From Scytonema sp. UIC 10036 (GTDB lineage: Bacteria > Cyanobacteriota > Cyanobacteriia > Cyanobacteriales > Nostocaceae): a stretch of 64,000 bases of DNA. The DNA lies in contig NZ_WJFC01000030.1 of NCBI RefSeq assembly GCF_009725235.1, positions 1 to 64,000 on the forward strand, read 5' to 3'. The position numbers and the translations under genes were made by a program. Under the pieces are notes generated by a model. The model did not search any database. It saw only the letters and a program-made list of their open reading frames with translations, and was not told where the DNA came from. Positions 17,734-27,637 of this stretch are shown here, in pieces. Positions within the stretch are counted from its first letter, which is position 1; every line of letters starts with the position of its first letter.

Positions 17734-17968
17734 GTCCCTTGGGACTCCTCTACCTACAAATAGAAAATCCGCATTTTTATCAGATTTCATCAATTCTTTA
17801 TATATCTGGAGTAAACTGGGATGGGTTTAACTTGTGAGACTACACATATGTTGGTTAGCTCCGTTTCCCAGACTCATTAAATCTTCATATGCTTAAAGAG
17901 CAGTTTATTTATTAGAAGAAGACTGGGGGGAATACTAGAGTAAATTGGGTTGAGCACAGTGATTATCT

Positions 17969-20182
17969 ATGGAGCAAACATCTTCTATCATCAAGACTTG
18001 TCGTTGTCAAAATGTTACACGCTGCCGGACTAAGGAAGCAGGTAGGCTCTTTCTCTGGTTCCCCATTCCACATACCCTGAAAAAAGTCACCTCCTACCTA
18101 CAGCAGTTCCAGCTTAAGTATGAACTGATGCACGAGCGACCGGGGCTGAGTTTGGAGTGTAAAGCCGGACAGACGCAAGAAATTGCTCGTCACTTGGCTC
18201 AACTCCTTGCACCGAGAGAATTAAGAGAGACACAAGTCCTTTTCATTCGAGGCGCTATCCAACCTCAACTTCAGGACTTTAGTGATATCGCCTCACTGCA
18301 ACGCTTTATTAAGTTTAGCCAGTCCGACTGGCTGGTTGAAATGCTGGCAACAGAACGATTCACCAGTCACTTTCAACCGATCGTCTCAATCAAGGATACA
18401 TCCCAGATTTACGGATATGAATCTCTGTTGCGAGGACTAGATGAACAAGGCAATTTAGTGCCGCCGGGACAGATCTTGGAGTTAGCAACTGAGTCAGGAC
18501 TTTTGCCACAACTCGACCGAGTTGCTCGCCTAAGCGCGATCGCTCAAGCTAACCGCCATCAAGTAAGCGGGCACATCTTCATCAATTGTTCGCCAACTGC
18601 ACTTTATGACCCCGTTTCTTGCCTACGCAGTACGGTAGAAGCGATCGACAAAGCAGGGATTTCCCACGAGCGAGTTGTCTTTGAAGTTGTCGAGTCAGAC
18701 AATCCTCAAGATTTAGCCCACCTCAAAACAGTACTTCAGTACTATCGAGATGCTGGTTTTTTAGTCGCTCTTGATGACCTCGGTTCTGGTTATTCTAGCT
18801 TAAACTTGCTCCACCAGTTACGACCAGACTTTATTAAGTTGGACATGGGTTTAATTCGAGATGTGCATCAAGACTTGTACAAAGCCTCAATTACTGAGAA
18901 GCTTCTAGAAATTACGCAAAAGTTAAATATTCGGACTGTCGCTGAAGGGATTGAGTGCATTGAAGAACTGAACTGGTTGCGAGAACGAGGAGCAACCTTT
19001 GCTCAAGGTTATTTGATTGCCAAACCCAGTGAAGTGCCAGCTACTACAACCCCTCACTTTGATGCGATCGCTTTAACTGTAGCATCGGCATCTTGTAAGC
19101 TGGTTGAGCAACGTATCCAACACCAAAGCGAGTCTGAGCGAATTGTAGCTGCTGTGACACAGCGCATCCGACAATCATTGGAGTTAGACTATATTTTGCA
19201 AACTACGGCTTCTGAGGTACGGCAATTGTTTGAAGTAGACCGAGTGGTGATTTATCGGTTTGAACCAGACTGGAGTGGGTTGGTTGCTGTAGAATCCCTA
19301 GCACAAGAGTGCATGTCTATTCTTGGCTTTCACGTCATGGACACGTGCTTTCAATCTACCCATGCAGCTTACTACCAACAAGGTAATACCAGAGCAATTG
19401 AAGACATTGAAACTGCAGGGCTAGCACCATGTCATGTTAACCTCCTCCGGAGTTTGCACGTCCGGGCAAACCTTATCGTTCCCGTCTTGCAGCAAGAACG
19501 TTTGTGGGGATTATTAATTGCTCATCAATGCACTAAAACCAGACAATGGCAGCAATCGGAGATTAACTTGTTTAACCAACTCGCAGCTCAAGCAGCGATC
19601 GCCATTCAGCAATCAGAACTTTACCACCAACTACAGCAAGCAAACCAGGAATTACAGCGCCTTGCTTCTTCGGATGGGCTGACCCAAGTAGCAAATCGGC
19701 GCTGCTTTGATGACATACTCAACGCCGAGTGGCAAAGGTTGGCACGAGAGCAAGCCGAGCTATCGTTAATTTTGTGTGATGTCGATTGCTTTAAGCTTTA
19801 CAACGATACCTGTGGACATCTGGCGGGAGATGATGCACTCAGACACGTTGCCAAGGCAATCTCTCAGACAGTTAAACACCCTGCTGATTTAGTTGCTCGG
19901 TATGGTGGAGAAGAGTTTGCAGTCATTTTACCAAATACCAATCTCGAAGGGGCTATTGCAGTTGCAAGAGAGATTCAAACCAATGTTAGTGCATTACAAC
20001 TATCTCATCCGAATTCTCAGGTCAGTCAATTCATCACGGTTAGTCTTGGAGTGGCGAGTATAATTCCTCACAGTCAATCATCAAGCGCAACCTTAATTGC
20101 TGCTGCTGACCAAGGACTTTACCAGGCGAAAGCACAAGGGAGAAATTGTGTGGTGCATATGGATTGTGAAAATGCTGGTTAA
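17969..20182 (+). CDS. EAL - cyanobacteriochrome GAF - GGDEF protein
   Basis: 737 residues. EAL domain about 125-355 keeps E151 in ESLLR, FINCSP, FEVVES, D269-D270 in DDLGSG, AEGIE and QGYLIAKP, so phosphodiesterase activity is plausible. GAF about 395-550 has the bilin-binding Cys488-His489 (APCHVNLL) and a D-T-C-F motif at 458-461, the second cysteine of DXCF-type cyanobacteriochromes, which sense blue, green or teal light. GGDEF about 565-730 has GGEEF at 646-650. The order EAL-CBCR-GGDEF equals the C-terminal half of Synechocystis Cph2, which makes c-di-GMP in blue light. Expected role: light control of c-di-GMP, hence motility or adhesion. The first 120 residues are unassigned. Ends overlap the next convergent gene by 4 bp. 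Confidence 0.9.
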   Translation: MEQTSSIIKTCRCQNVTRCRTKEAGRLFLWFPIPHTLKKVTSYLQQFQLKYELMHERPGLSLECKAGQTQEIARHLAQLLAPRELRETQVLFIRGAIQPQLQDFSDIASLQRFIKFSQSDWLVEMLATERFTSHFQPIVSIKDTSQIYGYESLLRGLDEQGNLVPPGQILELATESGLLPQLDRVARLSAIAQANRHQVSGHIFINCSPTALYDPVSCLRSTVEAIDKAGISHERVVFEVVESDNPQDLAHLKTVLQYYRDAGFLVALDDLGSGYSSLNLLHQLRPDFIKLDMGLIRDVHQDLYKASITEKLLEITQKLNIRTVAEGIECIEELNWLRERGATFAQGYLIAKPSEVPATTTPHFDAIALTVASASCKLVEQRIQHQSESERIVAAVTQRIRQSLELDYILQTTASEVRQLFEVDRVVIYRFEPDWSGLVAVESLAQECMSILGFHVMDTCFQSTHAAYYQQGNTRAIEDIETAGLAPCHVNLLRSLHVRANLIVPVLQQERLWGLLIAHQCTKTRQWQQSEINLFNQLAAQAAIAIQQSELYHQLQQANQELQRLASSDGLTQVANRRCFDDILNAEWQRLAREQAELSLILCDVDCFKLYNDTCGHLAGDDALRHVAKAISQTVKHPADLVARYGGEEFAVILPNTNLEGAIAVAREIQTNVSALQLSHPNSQVSQFITVSLGVASIIPHSQSSSATLIAAADQGLYQAKAQGRNCVVHMDCENAG

Positions 20183-21432
20183 ATCTCTTCATGTGCTAGT
20201 TTAGCAAGCACCCCACTGTACAATGCCATAAATTTCGATTCTTCTATGGGTGCATTGCTGTTATTGACAGTAGCAACCACACAGTAATTTTTGCCGTTCT
20301 TTGCTTGTAACCAAGTTGTCAGATTGAGAACACCAGGCTCAGAGCCGCCTTTATACGCTACCTGTTGCCAATTATCAGCATTGGCAACACCAGGATTAAT
20401 ACTCATTAGTGGCAAATCGGCAACTTGTCCTATGAGTTTGCAGAGTTCTTCTGCTGTAAAAAACCATTCTATATCTAGGGCAACTGGGTTAGTTCCCACA
20501 AATTCATTCACATCAGGAAGTGGCTTTTTGGCAATCTCTTTCAGAATTGTGCGGCGTTGGGATTCGTTGCTTGTTTGATAGCGTTTCAACAAGTTCCGAT
20601 TTCCGGAACCTTTCAAAACGAAGAGTTCGCGGGTCGTTAGGAAGGGACGGTTACGGGGTGACACTGGCTCAATTTCCTGTCGTCCCAGCAAGTTAATTAA
20701 TATATCTGTTGCCGTATTATCACTAAGAGAAATCATTAAAGATGCCAGTGTTTGCACTGTCAAGTACGATCCATCTGGCCATGTTTGTAACATTCCTGAT
20801 GGTAAACTTTTCTCAGTAGGTTGCAGTTGCACGACATCTTTCCACGTCCGTTTGCCTGAAGCAATTTCTGATTTCAGTGCTTGGAGTACGGCTAGCTTGA
20901 AGGCTGAACCAACAGCTAGGGGTATTGTGGTATTTAATGCAGCCTTTGTCGTTTTGCCTTCCTGAACCAGAAAACTCACTTTACCGGGTAAAGCTTTAAA
21001 TTGAGCAAGCGCTTCTTCCAAACTAATGACTTTGGCTTGCGGTGGTTGGAATAACAACCCCGAAATCTGTCCTTTGGTATTCAAAACTATTTTAGTTGGC
21101 ACTGAGGCTTGGCTAAAGAGAACCAAGAAATCTTGAGCGTTATTTTGTATGCCTTGATAAGTTCCCAGTTGATTCTTTAACTTAGCAATTACTTGTCGGA
21201 TCTGTGCAATTGAAATTTGAGCTAAAAAGTCCGATGCAAACCACTCAGGTTGTATTTGTTTGCTAATAAATAATCTTTCTAAAGCTGCTTTGGGAGAAAT
21301 TGATTGTGCTGTAGTTTGTATCTGAGACAAGGAGGGTGTTTGAAGTTTAACTTCTGCTAACGCCAATGGAGGAAATATTAGGTTTGCTGTTAGTAAGATA
21401 ATGAATAAAAAACTGATAGTATATCGAACCAT
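20179..21432 (-). CDS. Class A beta-lactamase-like serine hydrolase, exported
   Basis: 417 residues with a clear N-terminal signal peptide (FLFIILLTANLIFPPLALA). An N-terminal region (35-135) of DUF3887-like character precedes the penicillin-recognising fold: SAFK as the S-x-x-K motif near 178, SDN near 237, and KGG in place of the usual KTG near 364. Such proteins are periplasmic serine hydrolases; many cyanobacterial ones are not proven to hydrolyse beta-lactams. Convergent with the EAL-GGDEF gene, sharing 4 bp. Function beyond the fold is unknown. Confidence 0.82.
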   Translation of the reverse strand: MVRYTISFLFIILLTANLIFPPLALAEVKLQTPSLSQIQTTAQSISPKAALERLFISKQIQPEWFASDFLAQISIAQIRQVIAKLKNQLGTYQGIQNNAQDFLVLFSQASVPTKIVLNTKGQISGLLFQPPQAKVISLEEALAQFKALPGKVSFLVQEGKTTKAALNTTIPLAVGSAFKLAVLQALKSEIASGKRTWKDVVQLQPTEKSLPSGMLQTWPDGSYLTVQTLASLMISLSDNTATDILINLLGRQEIEPVSPRNRPFLTTRELFVLKGSGNRNLLKRYQTSNESQRRTILKEIAKKPLPDVNEFVGTNPVALDIEWFFTAEELCKLIGQVADLPLMSINPGVANADNWQQVAYKGGSEPGVLNLTTWLQAKNGKNYCVVATVNNSNAPIEESKFMALYSGVLAKLAHEEI

Positions 21433-21681
21433 AAAAAATTTTTACCCTCAAAGTCCCAATTAATCTTGATTTTAATGTGTTGAAACGCACTTTTTACTAT
21501 ATAGCAGTATTTTTTCGCTAAAATAATACTGTTTTACTACCCGCAAAGTCCCTAGCAACGGAATTTCATAAACTTCAGCAAATTGTCGAATCGAATAGCC
21601 GTGCTATCCAAGCATTAACACAAGCCTTTTCGCAGACGTTCAGGCATGACGTAAAATAGTATTAGTGTACTCGTAATTGAT

Positions 21682-22065
21682 ATGACTGAGAATAGCCAGC
21701 CATTAGAAGATATTTTAGGGACAGCAATAGTAGAATATACTCCCAACGCCATTAAATTCAGTGGTTTATCTTTGGATAAGTTAGAGCAATTGCTCACCCA
21801 AAGTTATACAACTGCAAATACTTATTACAATGCCGCACCGACAATTACTAAGTTTATAGAATTTGGTAAACGCTGTGTTGATAGAGGAGCAGTAGCGACA
21901 TTCGATGGTGTTGCTTTTACTATTGGTGATGCGAATGTAGCTATTGATGGTATAAAAGTCGTAGGTGTCAAAGATTTAGACTTTGCAGGCGAATTTGTAA
22001 AATTTACTTTTAGTTGTGACGAGATTGAGGTCTCATCTCAGTACTTGTTTGCTTGGTGGGATTAA
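21682..22065 (+). CDS. Hypothetical protein
   Basis: 127 residues from ATG (MTENSQPLEDILGTAIVEYT). It has a plausible folded composition, rich in strands (FSGLSLDKLEQLL, GVAFTIGDANVAIDGIKVVG, GEFVKFTFSCDEIEV), with no signal peptide or membrane segment. I do not recognise a family. It precedes a series of gene scraps. Confidence 0.45.
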   Translation: MTENSQPLEDILGTAIVEYTPNAIKFSGLSLDKLEQLLTQSYTTANTYYNAAPTITKFIEFGKRCVDRGAVATFDGVAFTIGDANVAIDGIKVVGVKDLDFAGEFVKFTFSCDEIEVSSQYLFAWWD

Positions 22066-22073
22066 CATTCTTA

Positions 22074-22285
22074 AATTGCGACTCTAATAACAGCACATTC
22101 TCTCTTTATCTAGAGAACAATCTCACTACCGGAGTATTTACCAGCGATCGCTTGCAAGTTCTTAAACTGTTGATTGCTCAGGCAGCAATTTCATTAGAAA
22201 ATGCTCGGCTGTATGAACGATTAGCAGATTATTCCGAAATCCTGGAACGGAAAGTAGATGGATGCCTAAGTGCCAATCAGCTTTA
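22074..22285 (+). pseudogene. GAF-domain fragment of a hybrid kinase
   Basis: The frame contains LYLENNLTTGVFTSDRLQVL, then AQAAISLENARLYERL, nearly the same as the GAF end LYLENSLTTGAFTSDRVEIL in the large kinase at 35301-41108. It starts in the middle of the domain and stops soon after, so it is a relic of another member of that kinase family. Confidence 0.7.
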
Positions 22286-22308
22286 ATCACCTACAAGGAA
22301 CAATCACC

Positions 22309-22479
22309 ATGTCAACACAGGTGATCAATGTTGAAACCATTGTTTTACCAGATCGTATCGAAGGTACAAGTGATGGTGTCTACGGAGTGACTGTCAGTAA
22401 TGGTTTTTACTCAGTGATGCTCGGTCAAGGCGTTACAGTCAATTGCTTTCAATGTGTGCGTGTCTGGTACAGAGAATAA
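22309..22479 (+). CDS. Short hypothetical protein
   Basis: 56 residues from ATG 22309 (MSTQVINVETIVLPDRIEGT) after an AAGGAA site. Pattern of short strands, possibly a small beta protein. No family recognised; real status uncertain. Confidence 0.3.
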   Translation: MSTQVINVETIVLPDRIEGTSDGVYGVTVSNGFYSVMLGQGVTVNCFQCVRVWYRE

Positions 22480-22500
22480 GCTTCACTGGAGAAGAAATAA

Positions 22501-22961
22501 TGAAACGATTTACCTTATTTACTTTCCTGTACCTCGCGCTCGGAGTTTGCCTGACAGCGATCGCGCTTGGATACGCAAATCTGCCTTCGGGTCTTCAAAC
22601 CAGCCTGTTCTTCAGTGCAGGAGTATCTTACCTTGTTTGTCTCTTTAGTACCTTCCTATTTTGGCGGGAGACGACGATCCGCTTCTATCGCAGCCGCAAT
22701 TCATCGGTCATCCTATCCTCGTTGGTGATTGGATTCAATATTGTTTGGATGATCTGGGAGGTTCAAAGTCAGAACTGGACGATGGAAGCCATTTTCAATT
22801 ACAGATTTGGGGAACTTGGTTATTTTATGCTGTGTTGGTTGATGCGCGGAGATGCTGTCGCCGACGAACTTGCTTTACCTTTTGACTCCATTTATGCGCG
22901 AAATGATTTATCGCGGTCTTTACCATTTTTATATTGCTCATCAAAAAGGTCTCGCTTCTGA
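22501..22961 (+). CDS. Small membrane protein, unknown
   Basis: 153 residues starting at ATG 22501 after GGAGAAG. Four hydrophobic segments: TLFTFLYLALGVCLTAIALG, SLFFSAGVSYLVCLFSTFLF, VILSSLVIGFNIVWMIW and a weaker GYFMLCWLM. The last 40 residues (DAVADELALPFDSIYARND on) lose hydrophobic character and overlap a different frame, suggesting the original 3-prime end was replaced. Confidence 0.45.
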
Positions 22962-23136
22962 CCCTATCAAATATTTTGCTGCGCCAGAAAATCAAGATTT
23001 AGGCATTGTTAAACGACAACGAAAACCCAACGTTAGGTTAATTGTCGCACCCTTAAGCGAAAAGCAACGAGGCACACCTGAATTTTTCTTTCAAGCACCT
23101 TCATTAATCCCCTTGACAACTAGCTTACAACCTTAA
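22852..23136 (+). pseudogene. C-terminal scrap of an unknown protein
   Basis: A frame reading MREMIYRGLYHFYIAHQKGL, then KPNVRLIVAPLSEKQRGTPE, ends at 23136. It is protein-like and overlaps the tail of the membrane protein in another frame, so it looks like the end of a lost gene joined by deletion. It sits immediately before the palindrome-bearing end at 23156. Family not recognised. Confidence 0.3.
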
Positions 23137-23155
23137 CTTGTGACCAATGGCTTTC

Positions 23156-23329
23156 CCGTGTATTACATGGTAAAAGGCAAATAGGTTTTCCCGTGTAATA
23201 CATCGTTAATCTCCCAACGCTTCTCCCAAGTATTACATGGTACCCCTACAATTAGATCCGAATTAGATTTTTTCCTTGAACCATAAGGCATTAATTCCTC
23301 TCTCCCTTCAAAAATAAGCGAACGTACAG
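23156..23329. mobile_element. Second end of the palindrome/TIR element
   Basis: Three copies of the 15-bp palindrome (23156-23170, 23191-23205, 23226-23240) are followed by TTAATTCCTCTCTCCC and AAGCGAACGTACAG (23316-23329), exactly as at the right end of 4113-5315 with one mismatch in the 14-bp end. No second end is found nearby, so this is a solo end left by deletion. Confidence 0.7.
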
Positions 23330-23352
23330 TACGAAAGGGGCGATCGCACTTA

Positions 23353-26300
23353 TCAAGGCTGCTCCCACTCAAAAACTGCCGGATAATGATCGCTAGCACT
23401 CGGCACATTGTCTGGTGGGGCGAGTCTTATTAAACCTTGAACATTTGTAACGGCATAATCCAAAATATTTCCACTTTGGTGAGTTGCCCTGTCGCCATGA
23501 ACAACATAACCACCAGGTACATTACCTAATTGCTCAGGAGTGAGATTGAAATCGCCCAAAAGAATCCATCTATTATTTCCTTCTAGTTGAGTGATTTGAT
23601 TTATTTGGGCAGTAACCCATTGACGTACATGATCCTCAGTAACATCACCAAACACAGGTGGCGCATGTATTGTATATACTGTGAGCCTAGTGTTTTGATT
23701 GTTAGAAGGAATATTTACAGTAGCCCAAGGCAGATTCCTAGTATTACGAGGTATGAAATTATTTACATTCACAGCAGGGAGAATCCCCACACTCCCTCTA
23801 TGAATGTTACTAGCAAGAGCCATACCGCCTTGCGCCCAATTATTTTCCCAGTACAAAAATTCCATGAAGTTATCATTCATCAGCCTGTTCAAGGTATGGC
23901 CCATTATTCCACCAGTATTCGGATCGAGTAATGGGCGATCGTTGACAAAATTAGTGGAGTCTGACAGGTGGCCGGTTTCTTGTAAGGCAAGTATTTGAAT
24001 TAAGTTATCATTAAGTTGAGCAGGTGATCGTTGTACCACTTGGTTAAGATATGGGAGGTTTCTGCCACCCTGCATATTCCATGTTGTAAATCTAACAACT
24101 GTTCGTGTATTTTCTCTTTGCTCTGCTGTTCTACTGCTCTGGGCAAGAACCGAAGCGTTGCTGGATACTCCCATTCCTGGTGCGTCTCCATACAAAGATT
24201 CTGATACTTCCAATGATGCCCCAGTTCCCGCTTGAACCAAGCCCAACATCGGTTGGAGTTGTGATTCAGATGCTTCTGTTGGTTTAATCATCATCGCGAT
24301 CGCTATGCCGATAAATCCCACGACAGCGAGCACCGCCGCGACGGGATTCCGTGGTTGAAGATCTGTGTTTGCTTGGGGTGAATTTAGGGTCTCTGTTATC
24401 GTATCGTATACGTCTTTAGACGGAACCGTATTGCATTCACAATAGAATCCCACGCCTTCAGGCACTGTCATCGTCATCTTCCAATCACCTGGCTTGGGGT
24501 CTTGGACAATAAGACATCGAACTGAAGAACCGGACATAATCACCAGTTGGTTTTCTTCTTGAATATCGCGATCGTATTTGGTTCCATCAGGTCCTTCAAT
24601 TGTCATTACTGCACCAGTTGGGAAATCGATCGAGTCATCGTCTTTAGTGAGGACTGCATACAAATAAGGCGCTCCCGCTTTGACATTCATCGTCTTGTTA
24701 GAGGCATGTCTTTGTTTGTTATCAGTAGCGCTATTACATGCACAATAACAATATGAATTGTCACCATGCAATTCAATCCAGTTGGAACGAAAGGCCGGTA
24801 ATGTTAAAACTGAACACAAAAGCTTGTCGCTTCCTTCGTTGTGAGTTTCCACTGCTAACTGCCCGTTGCAAGCAACCTTTGGCACTTTACCGTCGCTATA
24901 ATTTTGGCTCTTTTCATTATCCCAGTCAATGGTGTTATTGTTAACTTGACCTGTGCCGTGATACCAAAGAGTATCATGACTCTGAGACTTGTGAACCTCT
25001 ACTACTAGCCCGTCATTAGTAATGGCAACTGAGGGTTGTACTCCATCATCATATTTGTGGCTCTTACCCCAATTGATCTTGTCACCGTCAACTCTACCAA
25101 CGTGATAGTAGAGTGTATCAAAATTCTCAGACTTGTGAACCTCGACCACTAACCCATCATTAGTGATGGCAACTGAGGGTTGTACTCCTTTGTCATATTT
25201 GTGGCTCCCACCCCAATTGATCTTGTCACCGTCAACTCTACCAACGTGATAGTAGAGTGTATCAAAATTCTCAGACTTGTGAACCTCGACCACTAACCCA
25301 TCATTAGTGATGGCAACTGAGGGTTGTACTCCTTTGTCATATTTGTGGCTCCCACCCCAATTGATCTTGTCACCGTCAACTCTACCAACGTGATAGTAGA
25401 GTGTATCAAAATTCTCAGACTTGTGAACCTCGACCACTAACCCATCATTAGTGATGGCAACTGAGGGTTGTACTCCTTTGTCATATTTGATGCTCCCACC
25501 CCAATTGATCTTGTCATCTTCAACTCTACCAACGTGATACCAGAGGGTGTTCGCGGCCTGAGATTGGTGAACTTCTACAACCACATTTCCATCATTCAAA
25601 GCAATATCTGGCTTTATACCAGTATCGTAGCGATCGCCTTTACCAAAATTACCATCTCCAACAATTGAACCTTCTTCAACCGATGAACCATCTTCTAATG
25701 CTTTTGACAGCAACGCCACTCTAGTCGTAGGGTTGCCTGAGTTTTGGTAAAGGGCTTGGATGACACTCTTACCCCCTTCCCGAACATCTCTCTTACCCCC
25801 TTCCCAAACATCATTGGAAAGTTCCCAAATAATCACACCCTGCGCTCCGACACTCTTTAAAAAATTTAACTTATCAGTAGCAGTCTTGGGCGTTTCAAAG
25901 TAGATATTGTGAGTGTAAAGGTAAGTTCCAGGCGCAGAGACAAACGGCGGTCTGGAGGTATTTCCAGGTACTTTAATATTGGCATTTGCTGCCGTAGGAG
26001 CATCTGGAAATTGGCTGAGGATATCTTTGTAGCGGATGCTTTTATAACCGGGCGCAATCTGTCCGCTCAAATCATCAGGTTCTTTGCCATAGGCAAAGTC
26101 ATAGCCGTAAATTGGCACTCCAGCAGCAATCTTATTTCTTTTAAGGTTTTGTCCCTTTCCTTGCCAATTGGTGAAAAAAGGATTCGTCCAATACCAGAGC
26201 GAATCTTCCACTGAAAGAATCGGATTGTCTGACATGGGATCGGTCGCATTCCCAGAACTCTTGCGATTGGCAGGCCATTCTCCCTGCTGTTCCTTTGCAT

Positions 26301-27177
26301 ACTCCTCTTGCTTGCGAATCTTCAGTAGAGCAGTTTGCGGTCCCACTGGTGATTGATTCCAGGAGCCAGTCAAGTCGTAGGTCATGAGGCCGAGCCAATC
26401 CACATACTCGACCAATCCTGGGTCATAGCAATTGCCATACCAGGAGGTGGCAAACAACGCAGCTGAAATGATTTTGTCCGGCATCGCTTGCTTTAATTGT
26501 TTGGCAAATTCCGTCAATCCTTTGCCTGCTGGATGAGGACCATCACTCTTAAATCTGCCACCCCGATCCTTATTCGCATCGTTGTTTTTATCCCACCAGC
26601 ATTCCAAATCCAGATCGACTCCATCCAAACCATGTTTCTTGACAAAATCGACGACATTCTTCACCGCTTTTTCGAGTACGGGATCGTCAGGATTCTTGCC
26701 AATCCGTTCCATCAGGTAAAGGAAACCGTAATCCACTGCGCCGCCAAGGGCGATCAAAATATGCGTACCGCAGACATGTCCAGTCAGCAAAACATCGCTG
26801 AGAATGGCATTAACATCATCAACTGACTTGGATTCAAACTCACCCAGATCGGTTTCACTAAACATGAGAAACGAAACGATCCCATGCGTGATATTGCGAT
26901 ACATCTCCACATTGGCATAGTCAAATCCTTCTTCTTTTCGCCAAGTTGGAATGTAGCCAATAATTTTAGCAGGTTCAGCGGCAGGACGAGAGGTGACATC
27001 ATACAGTTCATCATGCAGTCGCCAGCCGTTCTCACTAGGCTCACCCTCCCCTGGTTTTGAAGCCCAGAATGCAGCAATAAAGACATTGCCTTCGTATTTC
27101 ACCATCTCGCCAGTTTTATATCCTTCAGGCTTTTCCACCCAGTCAGGTACATCTGAGTATTCGTTGGATAATCCCAT
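23353..27177 (-). CDS. Chitinase GH18 - repeat propeller - CdtB-like nuclease
   Basis: 1274 residues. 10-60: chitin-binding CBM5/12-like (YKTGEMVKYEGNVFIAAFWA). 70-475: GH18 chitinase with DGVDLDLE (185-192; catalytic Glu192). 520-785: about six 48-residue repeats (VVEVHKS, DTLYYHVGRV, INWGGS), probably beta-propeller blades. 800-920: Cys-containing region. 945-964: hydrophobic helix. 1026-1274: DNase I-superfamily domain closest in pattern to cytolethal distending toxin CdtB (RFTTWNMQG, ILALQETG, WILLGDFNLTPEQL, ILDYAVT, SDHYPAVFEW). No signal peptide. A chitin-degrading front and a genotoxin-like end suggest an effector against chitin-bearing hosts or grazers, perhaps loaded by an injection system or released by lysis (inference). 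Stop at 23353, just inside the solo transposon end. Confidence 0.85.
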   Translation of the reverse strand: MGLSNEYSDVPDWVEKPEGYKTGEMVKYEGNVFIAAFWASKPGEGEPSENGWRLHDELYDVTSRPAAEPAKIIGYIPTWRKEEGFDYANVEMYRNITHGIVSFLMFSETDLGEFESKSVDDVNAILSDVLLTGHVCGTHILIALGGAVDYGFLYLMERIGKNPDDPVLEKAVKNVVDFVKKHGLDGVDLDLECWWDKNNDANKDRGGRFKSDGPHPAGKGLTEFAKQLKQAMPDKIISAALFATSWYGNCYDPGLVEYVDWLGLMTYDLTGSWNQSPVGPQTALLKIRKQEEYAKEQQGEWPANRKSSGNATDPMSDNPILSVEDSLWYWTNPFFTNWQGKGQNLKRNKIAAGVPIYGYDFAYGKEPDDLSGQIAPGYKSIRYKDILSQFPDAPTAANANIKVPGNTSRPPFVSAPGTYLYTHNIYFETPKTATDKLNFLKSVGAQGVIIWELSNDVWEGGKRDVREGGKSVIQALYQNSGNPTTRVALLSKALEDGSSVEEGSIVGDGNFGKGDRYDTGIKPDIALNDGNVVVEVHQSQAANTLWYHVGRVEDDKINWGGSIKYDKGVQPSVAITNDGLVVEVHKSENFDTLYYHVGRVDGDKINWGGSHKYDKGVQPSVAITNDGLVVEVHKSENFDTLYYHVGRVDGDKINWGGSHKYDKGVQPSVAITNDGLVVEVHKSENFDTLYYHVGRVDGDKINWGKSHKYDDGVQPSVAITNDGLVVEVHKSQSHDTLWYHGTGQVNNNTIDWDNEKSQNYSDGKVPKVACNGQLAVETHNEGSDKLLCSVLTLPAFRSNWIELHGDNSYCYCACNSATDNKQRHASNKTMNVKAGAPYLYAVLTKDDDSIDFPTGAVMTIEGPDGTKYDRDIQEENQLVIMSGSSVRCLIVQDPKPGDWKMTMTVPEGVGFYCECNTVPSKDVYDTITETLNSPQANTDLQPRNPVAAVLAVVGFIGIAIAMMIKPTEASESQLQPMLGLVQAGTGASLEVSESLYGDAPGMGVSSNASVLAQSSRTAEQRENTRTVVRFTTWNMQGGRNLPYLNQVVQRSPAQLNDNLIQILALQETGHLSDSTNFVNDRPLLDPNTGGIMGHTLNRLMNDNFMEFLYWENNWAQGGMALASNIHRGSVGILPAVNVNNFIPRNTRNLPWATVNIPSNNQNTRLTVYTIHAPPVFGDVTEDHVRQWVTAQINQITQLEGNNRWILLGDFNLTPEQLGNVPGGYVVHGDRATHQSGNILDYAVTNVQGLIRLAPPDNVPSASDHYPAVFEWEQP
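24960..25560. repeat. 144-bp in-frame tandem repeats in the GH18-CdtB gene
   Basis: Period of exactly 144 bp (48 codons); for example GATGGCAACTGAGGGTTGTA recurs with 144-bp spacing from 25020. The central three units are almost identical in DNA, the outer ones diverged. Near identity points to recent unequal crossing-over or gene conversion, so blade number may vary between strains. Confidence 0.85.
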
Positions 27178-27637
27178 AATCGAACTCCTTTTTATAGACG
27201 TAAATCAGATTAGATATCTCCAAAAATTAGTCTGAAACCTTTGTCTTATCCAGGCTAAAAGTTAATTTATGAAGATATTTTTTAATGAGGTAAGGTTGCT
27301 TGGATACATCCTACGTTGGTAGCAATTTTCCACGCAACCGCCATCTCCAGCGATCGCTTCCACAGCCCATTGGTAAAAACTTAAGGTATGAAAGCATTTG
27401 TCAATCAGCAATGGAAATCTCAGAATTTACTCGGCTTTTGGGTAGAAAAGTCAGAGAGAGCGTGCGCGATCGTGCGATCGCGCGAAAGCACCCTATATAT
27501 GTCGATCGCTCCCAAAGCGCGAATTTTCCACTCTTCAAACAGCAGTTATTTGAGCGCTCTTACTGATTGACAAATGCAATTAAGCCTTAAGTTGTTAGCA
27601 ATACAGCCCAGCCAAGTCGATCAACCTGTTAAACCTG

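Noticed and set aside
27300..27570. Plus-strand short frames in the gap between the GH18-CdtB gene and the LysM gene
   Set aside because: Driven by repeated GCGATCGC-like sequence; no ribosome site and no protein pattern.
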